Source: Bacteroidia bacterium (lineage in GTDB: Bacteria; Bacteroidota; Bacteroidia; Bacteroidales; UBA7960). Taken from it: DNA of 48,379 bases. The DNA is taken from NCBI GenBank assembly GCA_007695305.1, contig REEA01000129.1, forward strand, positions 1 to 48,379, in the 5' to 3' direction. The translations under genes were made by a program, and so were the position numbers. The stretch's first letter is position 1; each line of letters begins with the position of its first letter. The notes beneath the pieces are model-generated. The model worked only from the letters and a program-made list of their open reading frames with translations, searched no databases and had not been told where the DNA came from. Positions 28,230 through 38,300 of the stretch are shown here, one piece after another.

Positions 28230-28946
28230 ATGCCTATGGAAGACAAAGCAATCGACTATCACCAGCGTTTCACAAAAATGACCCCTGAGGAAATCCTCTC
28301 GTGGGTACTCCAACAGCATCCCGGTAAAGCGGTTTTCTCAAGCAGCATGGGCGCTGAAGACCAGGTCATCACCCACATGCTCTGCGGCATTACCTCTAAA
28401 CCTTCCATTTTTACCCTTGATACCGGTCGCTTGTTTTATGAAACTTACGATCTCATTGATAAAACCAACAAAAGATACGGTATCATAATTAAGGTTATGT
28501 TTCCCGACGCCGGACAGGTAGAGAAGATGGTTAATGAAAAAGGTATCAATTTGTTTTATGATAGTGTCGAAAACCGGAAACTATGTTGTAATGTCAGGAA
28601 GATCGAACCTCTGAAACGAGCCCTTAAGGGTAATGATATCTGGATCACCGGTTTGAGGAGCGATCAGTCTCTCACACGAAATGGCATGCCATACGCGCAA
28701 TGGGATGCCGGGAATAATATTTTAAAAGTCAATCCCCTGTTAAACTGGTCTGAAGATCAGGTATGGGATTATATACATGCACACAAGGTTCCTTACAACA
28801 CTTTGCATGACAAAGGTTACCCGAGCCTTGGTTGTAAACCCTGCACCCGGGCCATTGAGCCGGGCGAAGATATACGGGCAGGACGCTGGTGGTGGGAACA
28901 ACCCGAAACCAAAGAGTGCGGACTACACCAAAGCCGCCGGAAATAA
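28230..28946 (+). CDS. cysH: Phosphoadenylyl/adenylyl-sulfate reductase
   Basis: VFSSSMGAEDQVITHML, CCNVRKIEPLKRAL, ITGLRSDQSLTR, YPSLGCKPCTRAIEPGEDIRAGRWWWE...CGLH; CC/CxxC cysteines suggest a 4Fe-4S APS-reductase type. Confidence 0.92.
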   Translation: MPMEDKAIDYHQRFTKMTPEEILSWVLQQHPGKAVFSSSMGAEDQVITHMLCGITSKPSIFTLDTGRLFYETYDLIDKTNKRYGIIIKVMFPDAGQVEKMVNEKGINLFYDSVENRKLCCNVRKIEPLKRALKGNDIWITGLRSDQSLTRNGMPYAQWDAGNNILKVNPLLNWSEDQVWDYIHAHKVPYNTLHDKGYPSLGCKPCTRAIEPGEDIRAGRWWWEQPETKECGLHQSRRK

Positions 28947-28980
28947 CACATAGCTATCAAAAAGCAAACCGGTTCAGGGA

Positions 28981-29784
28981 TTATTTTGGGGGTATCAGAT
29001 CGTTTTCAACCATCACGCCTCCATCTGCAGTAACTATACTTCCTGTAATCCAGGAAGCATCTTCTGACAGGAGAAATCTTACCACATTGGATATATCTTC
29101 CGGCTTGCCAATACGGCCGATAGGATAGCGCTTCTGAGCCCCGGTAAGCATTTCCTCATATGCTGCCTTGTTTTCGATCACTTTATTATCCAAATGTATA
29201 TGGGTGCGGACAAGCCCGGGATTAACAGAATTCACACGAATATTGTATGGTCCCAGGTCGCCGGCCAGAAAACGGGTCAGCATGTCAAGGCCTGCCTTTG
29301 ATACCGAGTAAGCAACGCTGGTTCCGGGTTTTAATCCGGCCACCGACGAAATGTTCACAATGGATGCACCTCCGGCTTTGCGCATAAGTGGCAACAAGGT
29401 TTTGGTAAGTATATAGGGTCCGGTGAGATTCACATCAAGGGTGAATTGCCAGTCATCAACGCTAATGGTTTCAATGGTGCCCTTGGTAAGGACCCCGGCA
29501 TTGTTTACCAGGCCATGGAGCATACCATATTGTTCTGTCAGGTAATCATACACACGCGCAGCATCTTCCTGCCGGGAGATATCACCGGTAATAAAATCTA
29601 TATCCCTCGCCAGATCAGGCATTTCCACCATTGCACGCTCAATCTTTTCGGGGCTTCTGCTTAGGGATACAACCCGGTGACCCTCTTTAATAAGATCTGA
29701 TGCAATGGCCAATCCAATACCGGAGCTGCCACCACTGATCAAAAAAACTTTCTTTTCCATCATGTAATCTATTTTATGATTCAA
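28981..29784 (-). CDS. SDR family oxidoreductase
   Basis: FLISGGSSGIGLAIASDLIKEG, LVNNAGV, YSVSKAGLDMLTR. Confidence 0.93.
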   Translation of the reverse strand: MNHKIDYMMEKKVFLISGGSSGIGLAIASDLIKEGHRVVSLSRSPEKIERAMVEMPDLARDIDFITGDISRQEDAARVYDYLTEQYGMLHGLVNNAGVLTKGTIETISVDDWQFTLDVNLTGPYILTKTLLPLMRKAGGASIVNISSVAGLKPGTSVAYSVSKAGLDMLTRFLAGDLGPYNIRVNSVNPGLVRTHIHLDNKVIENKAAYEEMLTGAQKRYPIGRIGKPEDISNVVRFLLSEDASWITGSIVTADGGVMVENDLIPPK

Positions 29785-29883
29785 CGAGCTTCATACAAAA
29801 AGCTTACTAAAAAATAAACAGCAGGAGTTAATGATTGTTTGGATGAACAAGGATGATTTTGCCGGACATTCAAACCGTCGTTG

Positions 29884-30810
29884 TTACTTTTTAGCCAATG
29901 ATTTGAAATGCAGTATTATATCTACTTTCTCCTCCAGCGATAGTTTACCCTCAATCCAGTGAATTTTCGTTCCTTTTTTTTCCATACGACGGAACCAGGT
30001 CATCTGCCGTTTGGCAAACTGGTGAATGGCTGTATTTAAAGCATTAAACATCTCGCTATAAGAGATCTGACCGTTGACATACTGCGTGAGATAGCGATAC
30101 TCAAGGCCGTAAAAGGATAATTGCTCCGGTTTGATGCCGCTGCTAAGCAGCTTTTTTACCTCATCAATCATTCCTTCTGCAAGTCTTTGCTCCAGGCGCC
30201 GGGTAATTCGTTCTCGTATAACGTTGCGGGGGTATGCAATGGCAAAAACCACGGGCAGAAATACCGGGTAGTTTTGAACTTCATGCATATGCTCATTTTC
30301 ATAGACAGCGATTTCAATGGCGCGTATCAACCTTTTTCTGTCTCCGGTATCTGTGATATTATGCGGTGGACGCAGTTTGCTCAGCATAGCGGTCAGGGTC
30401 TCCATGGGCAATTGACTCAGTTTTGCTCTTAAAACAGGATCTTCAGGCACTTTTTTCATCCGGTAACCTTTTATGGCAGCTTCAACATAGAGGCCGGTAC
30501 CTCCACACAATACAGCCTGCTTTTTCCGTCCGGCGATGTCTGCAAAAGCCCTGGAAAAGTCCTGCTGATATTCATATACATTGTATTCATAACCGGGTTC
30601 TGCTATGTCGATCAGGTGATAGGGAACCTGTTTCCCATCAACAATAAAATCATCCAGATCCTTTCCAGTACCCAGATCCATACCACGGTATACCTGCCGG
30701 GAATCAGCACTGATGACTTCACCGTTAAGCGTTGACGCTACATGCGCCGCCACAATGGTTTTTCCACTTGCTGTGGGACCGGTAATAACAGGTAGTATGG
30801 GTTTAGACAT
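29884..30810 (-). CDS. miaA: tRNA dimethylallyltransferase
   Basis: PVITGPTASGKTIVAAHVASTLNGEVISADSRQVYRGMDLGTGK; start MSKPILP (ORF open to 30846), overlapping the upstream GT2 gene. Confidence 0.95.
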   Translation of the reverse strand: MSKPILPVITGPTASGKTIVAAHVASTLNGEVISADSRQVYRGMDLGTGKDLDDFIVDGKQVPYHLIDIAEPGYEYNVYEYQQDFSRAFADIAGRKKQAVLCGGTGLYVEAAIKGYRMKKVPEDPVLRAKLSQLPMETLTAMLSKLRPPHNITDTGDRKRLIRAIEIAVYENEHMHEVQNYPVFLPVVFAIAYPRNVIRERITRRLEQRLAEGMIDEVKKLLSSGIKPEQLSFYGLEYRYLTQYVNGQISYSEMFNALNTAIHQFAKRQMTWFRRMEKKGTKIHWIEGKLSLEEKVDIILHFKSLAKK

Positions 30811-32092
30811 GTTTGTTTGCGTCATTTCTCTGATATGAACGTTCAATCTCCATCAATGAATTTCGCAGCTGATCAAGCAGCAGAACGGGAGCCGTATGGA
30901 AACCAAATCGGCTGAAAAACTCTTTTTGGGGCTCCGGGGCTGTTTGCTTTTCCCGGTCAGAAACAGAAAGCTCCCGGATAAGCCCGGGATAATACTCTTT
31001 GAGAAAACCTTCCAGATGCTTTTCATCACTCTGTGGTAATTGTTTTTGTTCTGATTTCAGAAACTGTAATACCCTGAGTCCATCCACTTTCTGGTGAGAC
31101 GCCTGGATGAACTGTTCTTTTGAACCGGCATTTTTTCGCAATGCCGCGAATGGATCATCTTCCCTGAACTGCTTGCGTAAGAAATCAGCCATTGGAAAAT
31201 CTGAATATCCTGCATACAATTGAGAAAAATGATCGTATGAGGTTTTTACACGGTCAAAGAGGTAGTGACTGTAAATGGGATAACTATCCCATTCACCTTG
31301 GCTTCCTTTGATTAAGGCAGGGCCTGTTCCGAAAAACACCCTGTCGGAATACCTGGTTGCCGGGTACATCAAATGGGTATTATCATTGCATATCCAGCCT
31401 GTTTTCCTGAGTTTTTGCAAAAAATAAAAATCTTCGCCGCTTTTTTTAGCGGTGATGCCACCTATGGTTCGGTAGGCGTTTACAGGGAGTGCCATTGACG
31501 AACCGATGGCCGTAAAACTGTAGGGCGAACCGATACGCCACATATTGATGGCATAATAGCGCATGTAGATCTCATAACGCAACATGGCCCTGTCAAGACG
31601 CTCATCGCCGGTAAGTCTGTGGTAATAGGGGTTCGAAAGGGCAAGCGCATGGCGTTGGGTTTTAAAGCACTCATACACTGAAAGGGTATATCCCGGATCA
31701 AAAAGACTGTCGGCATCCATGCTGATCATCACATCACCGGGGTTGGCCTCACTGCTGATGACATCCATCAGCACTTTGCGCGCTTGTCCAACACCAAAAT
31801 GCTTGCCCTGCCAACCTTTACCCCGGCTGCTGCAATCGATGACCCGCAGTTTTTTGCACTGCTTTGCCTCGAGGTAAGCCAGCGTTTCCCGGTTGTTCAG
31901 GCAAATTTCTTGCTTTTGCGGATCATCCCACCATGAATCAGGCTGATTCACACAAACCAGGATACGCAGATATTCAGTAGGTTCTTCCAGCAAAAGATCG
32001 ATGGTACGAGGCAACCAGGCGGCCTCATTCATGGCCGGAATCGCAACGTATATGGTACCATTTTGCATGATAAAGTCTTGTCCGGTAATCAT
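30803..32092 (-). CDS. Glycosyltransferase family 2-like protein
   Basis: TIYVAIPAMNEAAWLPRTIDLLL, ISMDADSLFDPGY, GGITAKKSGEDFYFLQKLRKTG. Confidence 0.8.
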   Translation of the reverse strand: MITGQDFIMQNGTIYVAIPAMNEAAWLPRTIDLLLEEPTEYLRILVCVNQPDSWWDDPQKQEICLNNRETLAYLEAKQCKKLRVIDCSSRGKGWQGKHFGVGQARKVLMDVISSEANPGDVMISMDADSLFDPGYTLSVYECFKTQRHALALSNPYYHRLTGDERLDRAMLRYEIYMRYYAINMWRIGSPYSFTAIGSSMALPVNAYRTIGGITAKKSGEDFYFLQKLRKTGWICNDNTHLMYPATRYSDRVFFGTGPALIKGSQGEWDSYPIYSHYLFDRVKTSYDHFSQLYAGYSDFPMADFLRKQFREDDPFAALRKNAGSKEQFIQASHQKVDGLRVLQFLKSEQKQLPQSDEKHLEGFLKEYYPGLIRELSVSDREKQTAPEPQKEFFSRFGFHTAPVLLLDQLRNSLMEIERSYQRNDANKHV

Positions 32093-32142
32093 GTGTCATG
32101 TTTACCGGTATAAGAAAAAATTATTACAGCGTCAGTGAAAGA

Positions 32143-32673
32143 TTACATCTCCGGTAAGGGCTCTTTCTTTTTCAAAAATGCCGATGTGATCAATGAAAGA
32201 ATAAAGCCGAGAAATGTGTTTCCAAAAATACCGGAAAACAAAAACACAATCGGATGCACGAACCGTCTGGCAAAATTCAACTGCTCATCGGTTGCATTAG
32301 GTGCTCTTTCCAACATTTGCTGTTCGGCAATATTTCTGAGCGTTTCCAAGGCATCGGGTGCGAGAAAGCTGAAAAATATGTAGCTGAAAACACCTGAAAC
32401 AACGCCGGCTACCAGGGATAACAGCGTACCAAAACCCAGGGCCTGACCATAAGAAATAAAACCTCCGGATTGCTCGTCACGGAATTTAATGGTACCGAAA
32501 ATAATACCTGCAAGCAAAACCAGGTAACCAATATATTGTACCCAGGTTATGGTATACAGGTTAAACATATAAGTGATCAGGCCCAGGATGATCAGCCCGA
32601 TACCGGTAAGTAAACCATAGGTGAGTGCCTGTTTAAACATTCCTCCTTTTTTTGAAACCTCTTGATTTTCCAT
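32143..32673 (-). CDS. DUF4199 domain-containing membrane protein
   Basis: Four predicted TM segments, GGFISYGQALGFGTLLSLVAGVVSGVFSYIFF, characteristic of DUF4199. Confidence 0.85.
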   Translation of the reverse strand: MENQEVSKKGGMFKQALTYGLLTGIGLIILGLITYMFNLYTITWVQYIGYLVLLAGIIFGTIKFRDEQSGGFISYGQALGFGTLLSLVAGVVSGVFSYIFFSFLAPDALETLRNIAEQQMLERAPNATDEQLNFARRFVHPIVFLFSGIFGNTFLGFILSLITSAFLKKKEPLPEM

Positions 32674-32785
32674 AGTTATACTGTTTTGTAAGACATGATA
32701 AGTAAAACCTAAAACAAAGTTATAAATTAAATCGGCTGTTTTGCTTTTTCCATATTATTTTTGTGAAAGGAAGCGGGATTTTTGC

Positions 32786-32793
32786 TATTTTTG
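32786..32793 (+). promoter_or_regulatory. Probable -7 element (TATTTTTG) for SRP RNA
   Basis: Located just 5' of the SRP RNA start, at appropriate spacing. Confidence 0.5.
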
Positions 32794-32797
32794 CACC

Positions 32798-32893
32798 GGG
32801 TAAGTCTGGTACGACCAGCTCCCGCTGAATTCCCCCAGGACCGGAAGGTAGCAAGGGTAAGCGGTCGTAGCGGTGCGATATCAGGTCTTACCC
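32798..32893 (+). ncRNA. ffs: Bacterial small SRP RNA (4.5S)
   Basis: Terminal pairing gggtaag.../...cttaccc and conserved apical region ccccaggaccggaaggtagcaagggtaagcgg. Confidence 0.93.
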
Positions 32894-32984
32894 TTCTTTT
32901 TTGGCAAAGGACACTTTTTTGGTTTTAATGCCCGGAGCCAAACAACCCGGATAAACATTTCTAATAACAATTAAATACAAAAAA

Positions 32985-33635
32985 ATGAAATTTTTCATAG
33001 ATACAGCCAACCTGGATCAGATCCGGGAAGCTATGGATCTTGGCATTCTCGACGGGGTTACCACCAACCCTTCGCTGATGGCCAAAGAAGGAATACGCGG
33101 TGATGAAAACATTCGGCGTCATTATGTGGAAATCTGTCAAATTGTTGAGGGCGATGTGAGTGCAGAAGTGATCGCCACCGACTTTGAAGGGATGATCAGG
33201 GAGGGAGAAGCATTGGCCGCCCTGCACCCTCAAATTGTGGTTAAAATACCAATGATCAAAGATGGAGTAAAGGCGATCAAATATCTCTCTTCCAAAGGTA
33301 TCAAAACAAATTGCACACTGGTATTTTCTGCAGGACAGGCAATACTGGCTGCCAAGGCAGGAGCCACCTACGTGTCACCATTCATCGGACGGCTGGATGA
33401 TATTTCCACGGAAGGTGTGGAGCTGGTTGCACAAATCGTGGACATTTACCGTTATTATGATTTTGAAACGCAGGTACTCGCTGCAAGTATCAGGCATACA
33501 ATGCACATCATTCAATGTGCCGAAGCCGGCGCCGATGTGGTTACCTGTCCGTTACAACCCATTCTCGGGCTGCTCAACCATCCCCTCACCGATAGCGGCC
33601 TCGAGAAATTTCTTGCAGATCATAAAAAAGCATGA
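32985..33635 (+). CDS. Transaldolase / fructose-6-phosphate aldolase family
   Basis: MKFFIDTANLDQIREAMDLGILDGVTTNPSLMAKEG; VVKIPMIKDGVKAIKYLSSKGIKTNCTLVFSAGQAILAAKAGATYVSPFIGRLDD. Confidence 0.95.
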   Translation: MKFFIDTANLDQIREAMDLGILDGVTTNPSLMAKEGIRGDENIRRHYVEICQIVEGDVSAEVIATDFEGMIREGEALAALHPQIVVKIPMIKDGVKAIKYLSSKGIKTNCTLVFSAGQAILAAKAGATYVSPFIGRLDDISTEGVELVAQIVDIYRYYDFETQVLAASIRHTMHIIQCAEAGADVVTCPLQPILGLLNHPLTDSGLEKFLADHKKA

Positions 33636-33857
33636 TCTCAGCAGATTTTCAGATGTTTGAAGGCCGAAGTGCATGGCAGCATCATAGCGTGCTCCAATTG
33701 GTTTTTTTGTGGTAACTTCGCAAAGGTATAAACATGCAAGGTCGCAAATGAAGCGAAAAGTGGCGAGAAGCACTTGGTTGTATTGTGCGGCAAGCAGTAA
33801 ATGCATGTAAAACTTTTGATCATTAGACATTTTCACATTTTCACAAAGTAAACATAA

Positions 33858-35240
33858 ATGAAAGCCATAATAATATTCATGACATTGCTGATGGTTACCG
33901 GCTTTTCTGCAGTGTCTTCCGGTGAGCGCTTCGATCGTGTTTCAGAGCTCCTTGAAGCTGAGCCCGACAGAACTTTTCTCATCTACAAATATGAAATCAA
34001 ACAAAACATTGCCCGTCCGGCTCTCCACCGAACACAAAGAGCTTTTGAGGAGGCCGACAGTCTGAATGCAGATATCATTCTGCTTCACCTCAATACTTAT
34101 GGTGGGCAGGTTGATGTTGCCGATTCCATTCGGACACGGATCATGCAGAGCCGGAAACCTGTCATTGTGTTTGTCGACAACAATGCCGCCTCAGCCGGTG
34201 CACTCATTTCCATCGCTGCCGACAGGATCTACATGCGTCCGGGCGGCAATATCGGTGCTGCCACCGTTGTTGATCAAACCGGAGAAGTAGTGCCCGATAA
34301 GTTTCAGTCCTATATGCGCTCCATGATGCGCTCAACGGCAGAGGCCAAAGGTCGTGATCCGCAAATAGCGCAGGCAATGGTTGACCCATCCATCGAGGTA
34401 GAAGGGGTGGTCGAAGCCGGCAAAGTTCTCACGTTTACCGCCTCCGAAGCAATGAGGTGGGGCTTTGCCGAAGGAATGGCAGAAAATATTGAAGAAGTGC
34501 TGGAACTGGCAGGAATTGAACGATACGAGATCATCGAACAGCAATTGACAATGGTCGACCGGATCATACAGTTCCTGATCAATCCCATTGTGAGCGGCAT
34601 CCTGATCATGCTCATACTTGGAGGCATTTATTTTGAACTGCAAACCCCGGGTATCGGTTTCCCCATCGTGGCGGCAATATCCGCTGCACTTCTCTATTTT
34701 GCACCTCTTTATATCCAGGGGCTCGCTACCCATTATGAGATTGTCTTGTTTGTTCTCGGACTGATTCTCATTGCTGTGGAGCTCTTTGCCATACCCGGCT
34801 TTGGTGTAACCGGCGTCCTGGGAGCCATATTTATGATCTCCGGCCTGGCCTTGGCAATGGTAGGAAACCAGGGTTTTGATTTCACAGGTGTACCCATGAC
34901 AGACGTAGTCATGGCATTCATGATCGTAATCATTGCATTTACCCTATCAATCATAAGCTCCTTCTACCTGGGCCGCCGGCTGTTTACTACCAACCGCTTT
35001 GGCGAACTGGCACTGAATACCGTGCAGGAAACAGCATCCGGATATACTTCTGCCGATGTGACAATGAAAACACTGATAGGCAAAAATGGTGTTGCCTTTA
35101 CCATGTTGCGCCCGTCAGGAAAAGTGGAAATTGACGATGACATATATGATGCCACAGCCCTAACCGGCTTTATCGATAAAGGAGAACCCGTAAGAGTGGT
35201 AAAATATGAAACATCACAAGTTTTCGTCGTAAAAGCATAA
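33858..35240 (+). CDS. NfeD family protein (ClpP-class serine protease domain plus TM plus NfeD-like OB domain)
   Basis: LHLNTYGGQVDVADSIRTRIMQSRKPVIVFVDNNAASAGALISIAADRIYM; C-terminal membrane region and OB domain. Confidence 0.92.
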   Translation: MKAIIIFMTLLMVTGFSAVSSGERFDRVSELLEAEPDRTFLIYKYEIKQNIARPALHRTQRAFEEADSLNADIILLHLNTYGGQVDVADSIRTRIMQSRKPVIVFVDNNAASAGALISIAADRIYMRPGGNIGAATVVDQTGEVVPDKFQSYMRSMMRSTAEAKGRDPQIAQAMVDPSIEVEGVVEAGKVLTFTASEAMRWGFAEGMAENIEEVLELAGIERYEIIEQQLTMVDRIIQFLINPIVSGILIMLILGGIYFELQTPGIGFPIVAAISAALLYFAPLYIQGLATHYEIVLFVLGLILIAVELFAIPGFGVTGVLGAIFMISGLALAMVGNQGFDFTGVPMTDVVMAFMIVIIAFTLSIISSFYLGRRLFTTNRFGELALNTVQETASGYTSADVTMKTLIGKNGVAFTMLRPSGKVEIDDDIYDATALTGFIDKGEPVRVVKYETSQVFVVKA

Positions 35241-35262
35241 GCCATCTGAGATTGCGTACGTA

Positions 35263-36678
35263 ATGACAGACAAGCGAAACATATCCCCATTGTACACCGA
35301 CATGTACCAACTCACTATGGGACAGGCATATTTTCTGAATGATCGCCATCACATGCCTGCCAGTTTTGATTATTTCTTCAGGAAGAATCCTTTTCAGGGC
35401 GGATATGTTGTCTTTGCCGGACTTGGAGATCTGTTGCAAATGATTGGTGAACTCAGATTTAACGATGCGGATATCGATTATCTGCACAGCAAAGGATTTG
35501 ATTCCGATTACCTGGAATATTTAAAACGGTTTCAATTTAAGGGTGATATCCTGGGTATGCAGGAAGGAGAAATCGTTTTTCCGCTGGAACCCATTCTTCG
35601 AGTGGATGGTGGATTACTGGATGTACAGCTCGTGGAAACACTGTTGCTGAACATGCTCAACTTTCAATCATTGGTTGCCACTAAAGCCAACCGCATTCGA
35701 CAGTCGGCCGGCAACAAGACCCTGAGCGATTTCGGCCTCAGAAGGGCACAGGGAATGGGCGGTATTCAGGCTTCAAGGGCAGCCATCATAGGTGGTTTCG
35801 ACACCACCTCCAATGTTTTCGCCGCCATGCAAAACGGAATCCCACCTGCCGGAACAATGGCTCATTCTTTCATCGAAAGTTTTGATGATGAGCTTACCGC
35901 ATTTGAAGCATATGCATATACCTTCCCGGATAATTGCGTTCTGTTGGTCGATACCTACAACACTATGAAAAGCGGCCTTCCCAACGCCATCAAAGTGGCA
36001 AAGAAGCTGAACGCCAAAGGCAAAAGATTAAAAGGTATTCGCCTGGATAGCGGCGACCTTGCTTACCTTTCAAAAAAAGCACGGCAGATGCTCGATGATG
36101 AAGGACTTCAATATGTGAAAATCGTTGTTTCCAATCAGCTCGATGAACATGTGGTGAAAAGCCTGCTTGATCAAGGTGCACCCATAGATATCTTTGGTGT
36201 GGGAACAAGTATGATCACCGGCCGGCCCGATGGAGCCATCGATGGCGTTTATAAACTATCCACAGCAGATGGAAAACCCCGGTTGAAAATATCTGAGAAC
36301 CTGCAAAAAACCACTTTGCCCGGTAAGAAAAAGGTACTGCGTTTTCTGGATGGCAAAAAACAGTTTTATGCAGATTGCATCGCACTGGAGGCAGAACAGG
36401 AACCAAAGCTGATGATACACCCATTTCATAAAGAAAAATCATTATCCCTGGAAGATTATCATTTTGAAAATCTTTTCCGGGAACATATGAAACATGGTAA
36501 AATGCTGGCACAATCGAAAGGACCTTTCGAACTTCGTGAAATAATGTATAACAGACTCCAACAATTACCTGATGAACATAAACGTTTCGATTATCCACAC
36601 ATTTATAAAGTTGGCATATCAAACCAACTCTTGCAGCTAAGAGATAAAATGGTAAAGAATTTGCAGGTTTTTATCTGA
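35263..36678 (+). CDS. pncB: Nicotinate phosphoribosyltransferase
   Basis: LYTDMYQLTMGQAYF, DFGLRRAQGMGGIQASRAAIIGGFDTTSNV, GIRLDSGDLAYLSKKARQML. Confidence 0.95.
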   Translation: MTDKRNISPLYTDMYQLTMGQAYFLNDRHHMPASFDYFFRKNPFQGGYVVFAGLGDLLQMIGELRFNDADIDYLHSKGFDSDYLEYLKRFQFKGDILGMQEGEIVFPLEPILRVDGGLLDVQLVETLLLNMLNFQSLVATKANRIRQSAGNKTLSDFGLRRAQGMGGIQASRAAIIGGFDTTSNVFAAMQNGIPPAGTMAHSFIESFDDELTAFEAYAYTFPDNCVLLVDTYNTMKSGLPNAIKVAKKLNAKGKRLKGIRLDSGDLAYLSKKARQMLDDEGLQYVKIVVSNQLDEHVVKSLLDQGAPIDIFGVGTSMITGRPDGAIDGVYKLSTADGKPRLKISENLQKTTLPGKKKVLRFLDGKKQFYADCIALEAEQEPKLMIHPFHKEKSLSLEDYHFENLFREHMKHGKMLAQSKGPFELREIMYNRLQQLPDEHKRFDYPHIYKVGISNQLLQLRDKMVKNLQVFI

Positions 36679-36737
36679 CATCCGGCCACTGAAAGCCTCT
36701 GCAAGCATACTTTTCTAATTAAAACAATGTTTCTACG

Positions 36738-37343
36738 ATGAAAGCTCTGATTATCACAGACATTCAAAATGATTTTTTACCGGGAGGAGCCCTTGCTGTT
36801 CCCGGAGGGGACGAAATTATTGATACCGTAAATGATATTCAATCCAGGTTTCCCCTTGTAGTTGCCACCCAGGACTGGCATCCTCCGGTTCATAAAAGTT
36901 TTGCATCACAACATCCCGGCAAGAAGGTTATGGAAACCATTATGCTTGGTGAAACAGAACAAATATTATGGCCTGACCATTGTGTGCAGGGTACCGCCGG
37001 TGCTGCGCTGTCCGACAAATTATCCACGGAAAGGATAGAAGCACTGTTTCGTAAAGGGATGGACCCGGAAATAGACAGCTATAGTACATTTTATGACAAT
37101 GAACACAAGAAAAATACAGGTCTGGCCGATTATCTCAAAGGGCGGGGTGTAAAACAGGTTTATCTGAGCGGACTGGCAGGTGATTTCTGCGTCGGATTCA
37201 GTGCATTGGATGCCCTCAACGAAGGCTTTGATACGTTTTTGATCGAAGATGCCACCAAGCCCATCGACAACGAAGGATTTGAAAAAATGAAAGAAAGGAT
37301 CAAAAAGCTTGGCGGGAAAATCATCCACGCGGATAATATCTGA
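36738..37343 (+). CDS. pncA: Nicotinamidase (isochorismatase-like)
   Basis: ALIITDIQNDFLPGGALAVPGGDEII, VATQDWHP, WPDHCVQGT, VYLSGLAGDFCVGFSALDA. Confidence 0.95.
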   Translation: MKALIITDIQNDFLPGGALAVPGGDEIIDTVNDIQSRFPLVVATQDWHPPVHKSFASQHPGKKVMETIMLGETEQILWPDHCVQGTAGAALSDKLSTERIEALFRKGMDPEIDSYSTFYDNEHKKNTGLADYLKGRGVKQVYLSGLAGDFCVGFSALDALNEGFDTFLIEDATKPIDNEGFEKMKERIKKLGGKIIHADNI

Positions 37344-37349
37344 TCGCCG

Positions 37350-38300
37350 ATGAAAGTAAGGTCCGTAAACATTCCCAATGCCCGGTTACTTGAAGGCCAA
37401 ATCTATCCCTTCCGGGTTATAAAAACCATCTCTCTGGATGAGGGAGATGATTATTTTGTGATGATGGACCCCAATGGATACAAAATCCTCATGCCCGCGG
37501 TTTTTTATGTGAATTATGGCATGCAACCGGGTGATTCAGTGTTATGCCGTGTGGATAAAATCAACTGTAACGGTCGTATGTTCCTCGAGCCAATGCATCC
37601 TCATTACAGAGAGGGAAAGACCTATTCATTTCCAATCCATTGCAAAGGAGAACGAGAAAATATTCTCGGCATGGATGAATGGTATTTTATGGTGAAAGAC
37701 ATATTTGGCCAAAAGTGGAAGGTGCGCACCTATTCAAAGTCATTGTGGGAAAAGCCCCCCGGCGAACTAAAATGCCTGGTTAAAAGAATCAAAAAAGGAA
37801 AGCTTTTCCTTGCCGTCCAGGGTGAGGAAATCAAACATCCAGACCTGGAAGCCGGCCAAATATATCCCTTTACCATTGTAGATGAACGCCTGCATCCTGA
37901 CGACAAAACTACATATTACATATTGGCGGATAAAAGTGAAAACAAACATCTTTTAAAGAAGAAGTATTATCAGAACTATAACCTGGAAATAGGGCAAAAT
38001 ATCCTTTGCCGGGTAGATAAATTCAGCACAGAAGGCTTTTATTTTCTGGAACCTGAGCATCCTTGTTATCGGCAGGGTGCTGTTTATTCTTTTCCTGTTG
38101 ACCGATTGGAGGAGTTGGTCTTTACGGATGGCTTCAGGCAAAAGGTGCTGGTGTTACGCGATTGTCACGGGGAGGAAGTAAAAATCCATATTACCGATGA
38201 AGAAGCCGCTCAATATGAAAATATGTCAGAAATAGTTGCGCGGGTTGACAGGATTCGGAAAAGCCGCCTGGAGGTCACCCTTCATAACCAGATTACCTGA
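37350..38300 (+). CDS. Uncharacterised protein with four OB/S1-like repeat modules
   Basis: Internal duplication: GQIYPFRVIK...VLCRVDKINCNGRMFLEPMHPHYREGKTYSFPI vs GQIYPFTIVD...ILCRVDKFSTEGFYFLEPEHPCYRQGAVYSFPV. Confidence 0.7.
   Translation: MKVRSVNIPNARLLEGQIYPFRVIKTISLDEGDDYFVMMDPNGYKILMPAVFYVNYGMQPGDSVLCRVDKINCNGRMFLEPMHPHYREGKTYSFPIHCKGERENILGMDEWYFMVKDIFGQKWKVRTYSKSLWEKPPGELKCLVKRIKKGKLFLAVQGEEIKHPDLEAGQIYPFTIVDERLHPDDKTTYYILADKSENKHLLKKKYYQNYNLEIGQNILCRVDKFSTEGFYFLEPEHPCYRQGAVYSFPVDRLEELVFTDGFRQKVLVLRDCHGEEVKIHITDEEAAQYENMSEIVARVDRIRKSRLEVTLHNQIT

Noticed and set aside
33552-33836. Minus-strand 94-aa ORF and a possible minus-strand promoter (TACCTTTG, 33721-33728)
   Set aside because: The ORF overlaps the transaldolase gene and has no recognisable features; the motif alone is too weak to claim an ncRNA.
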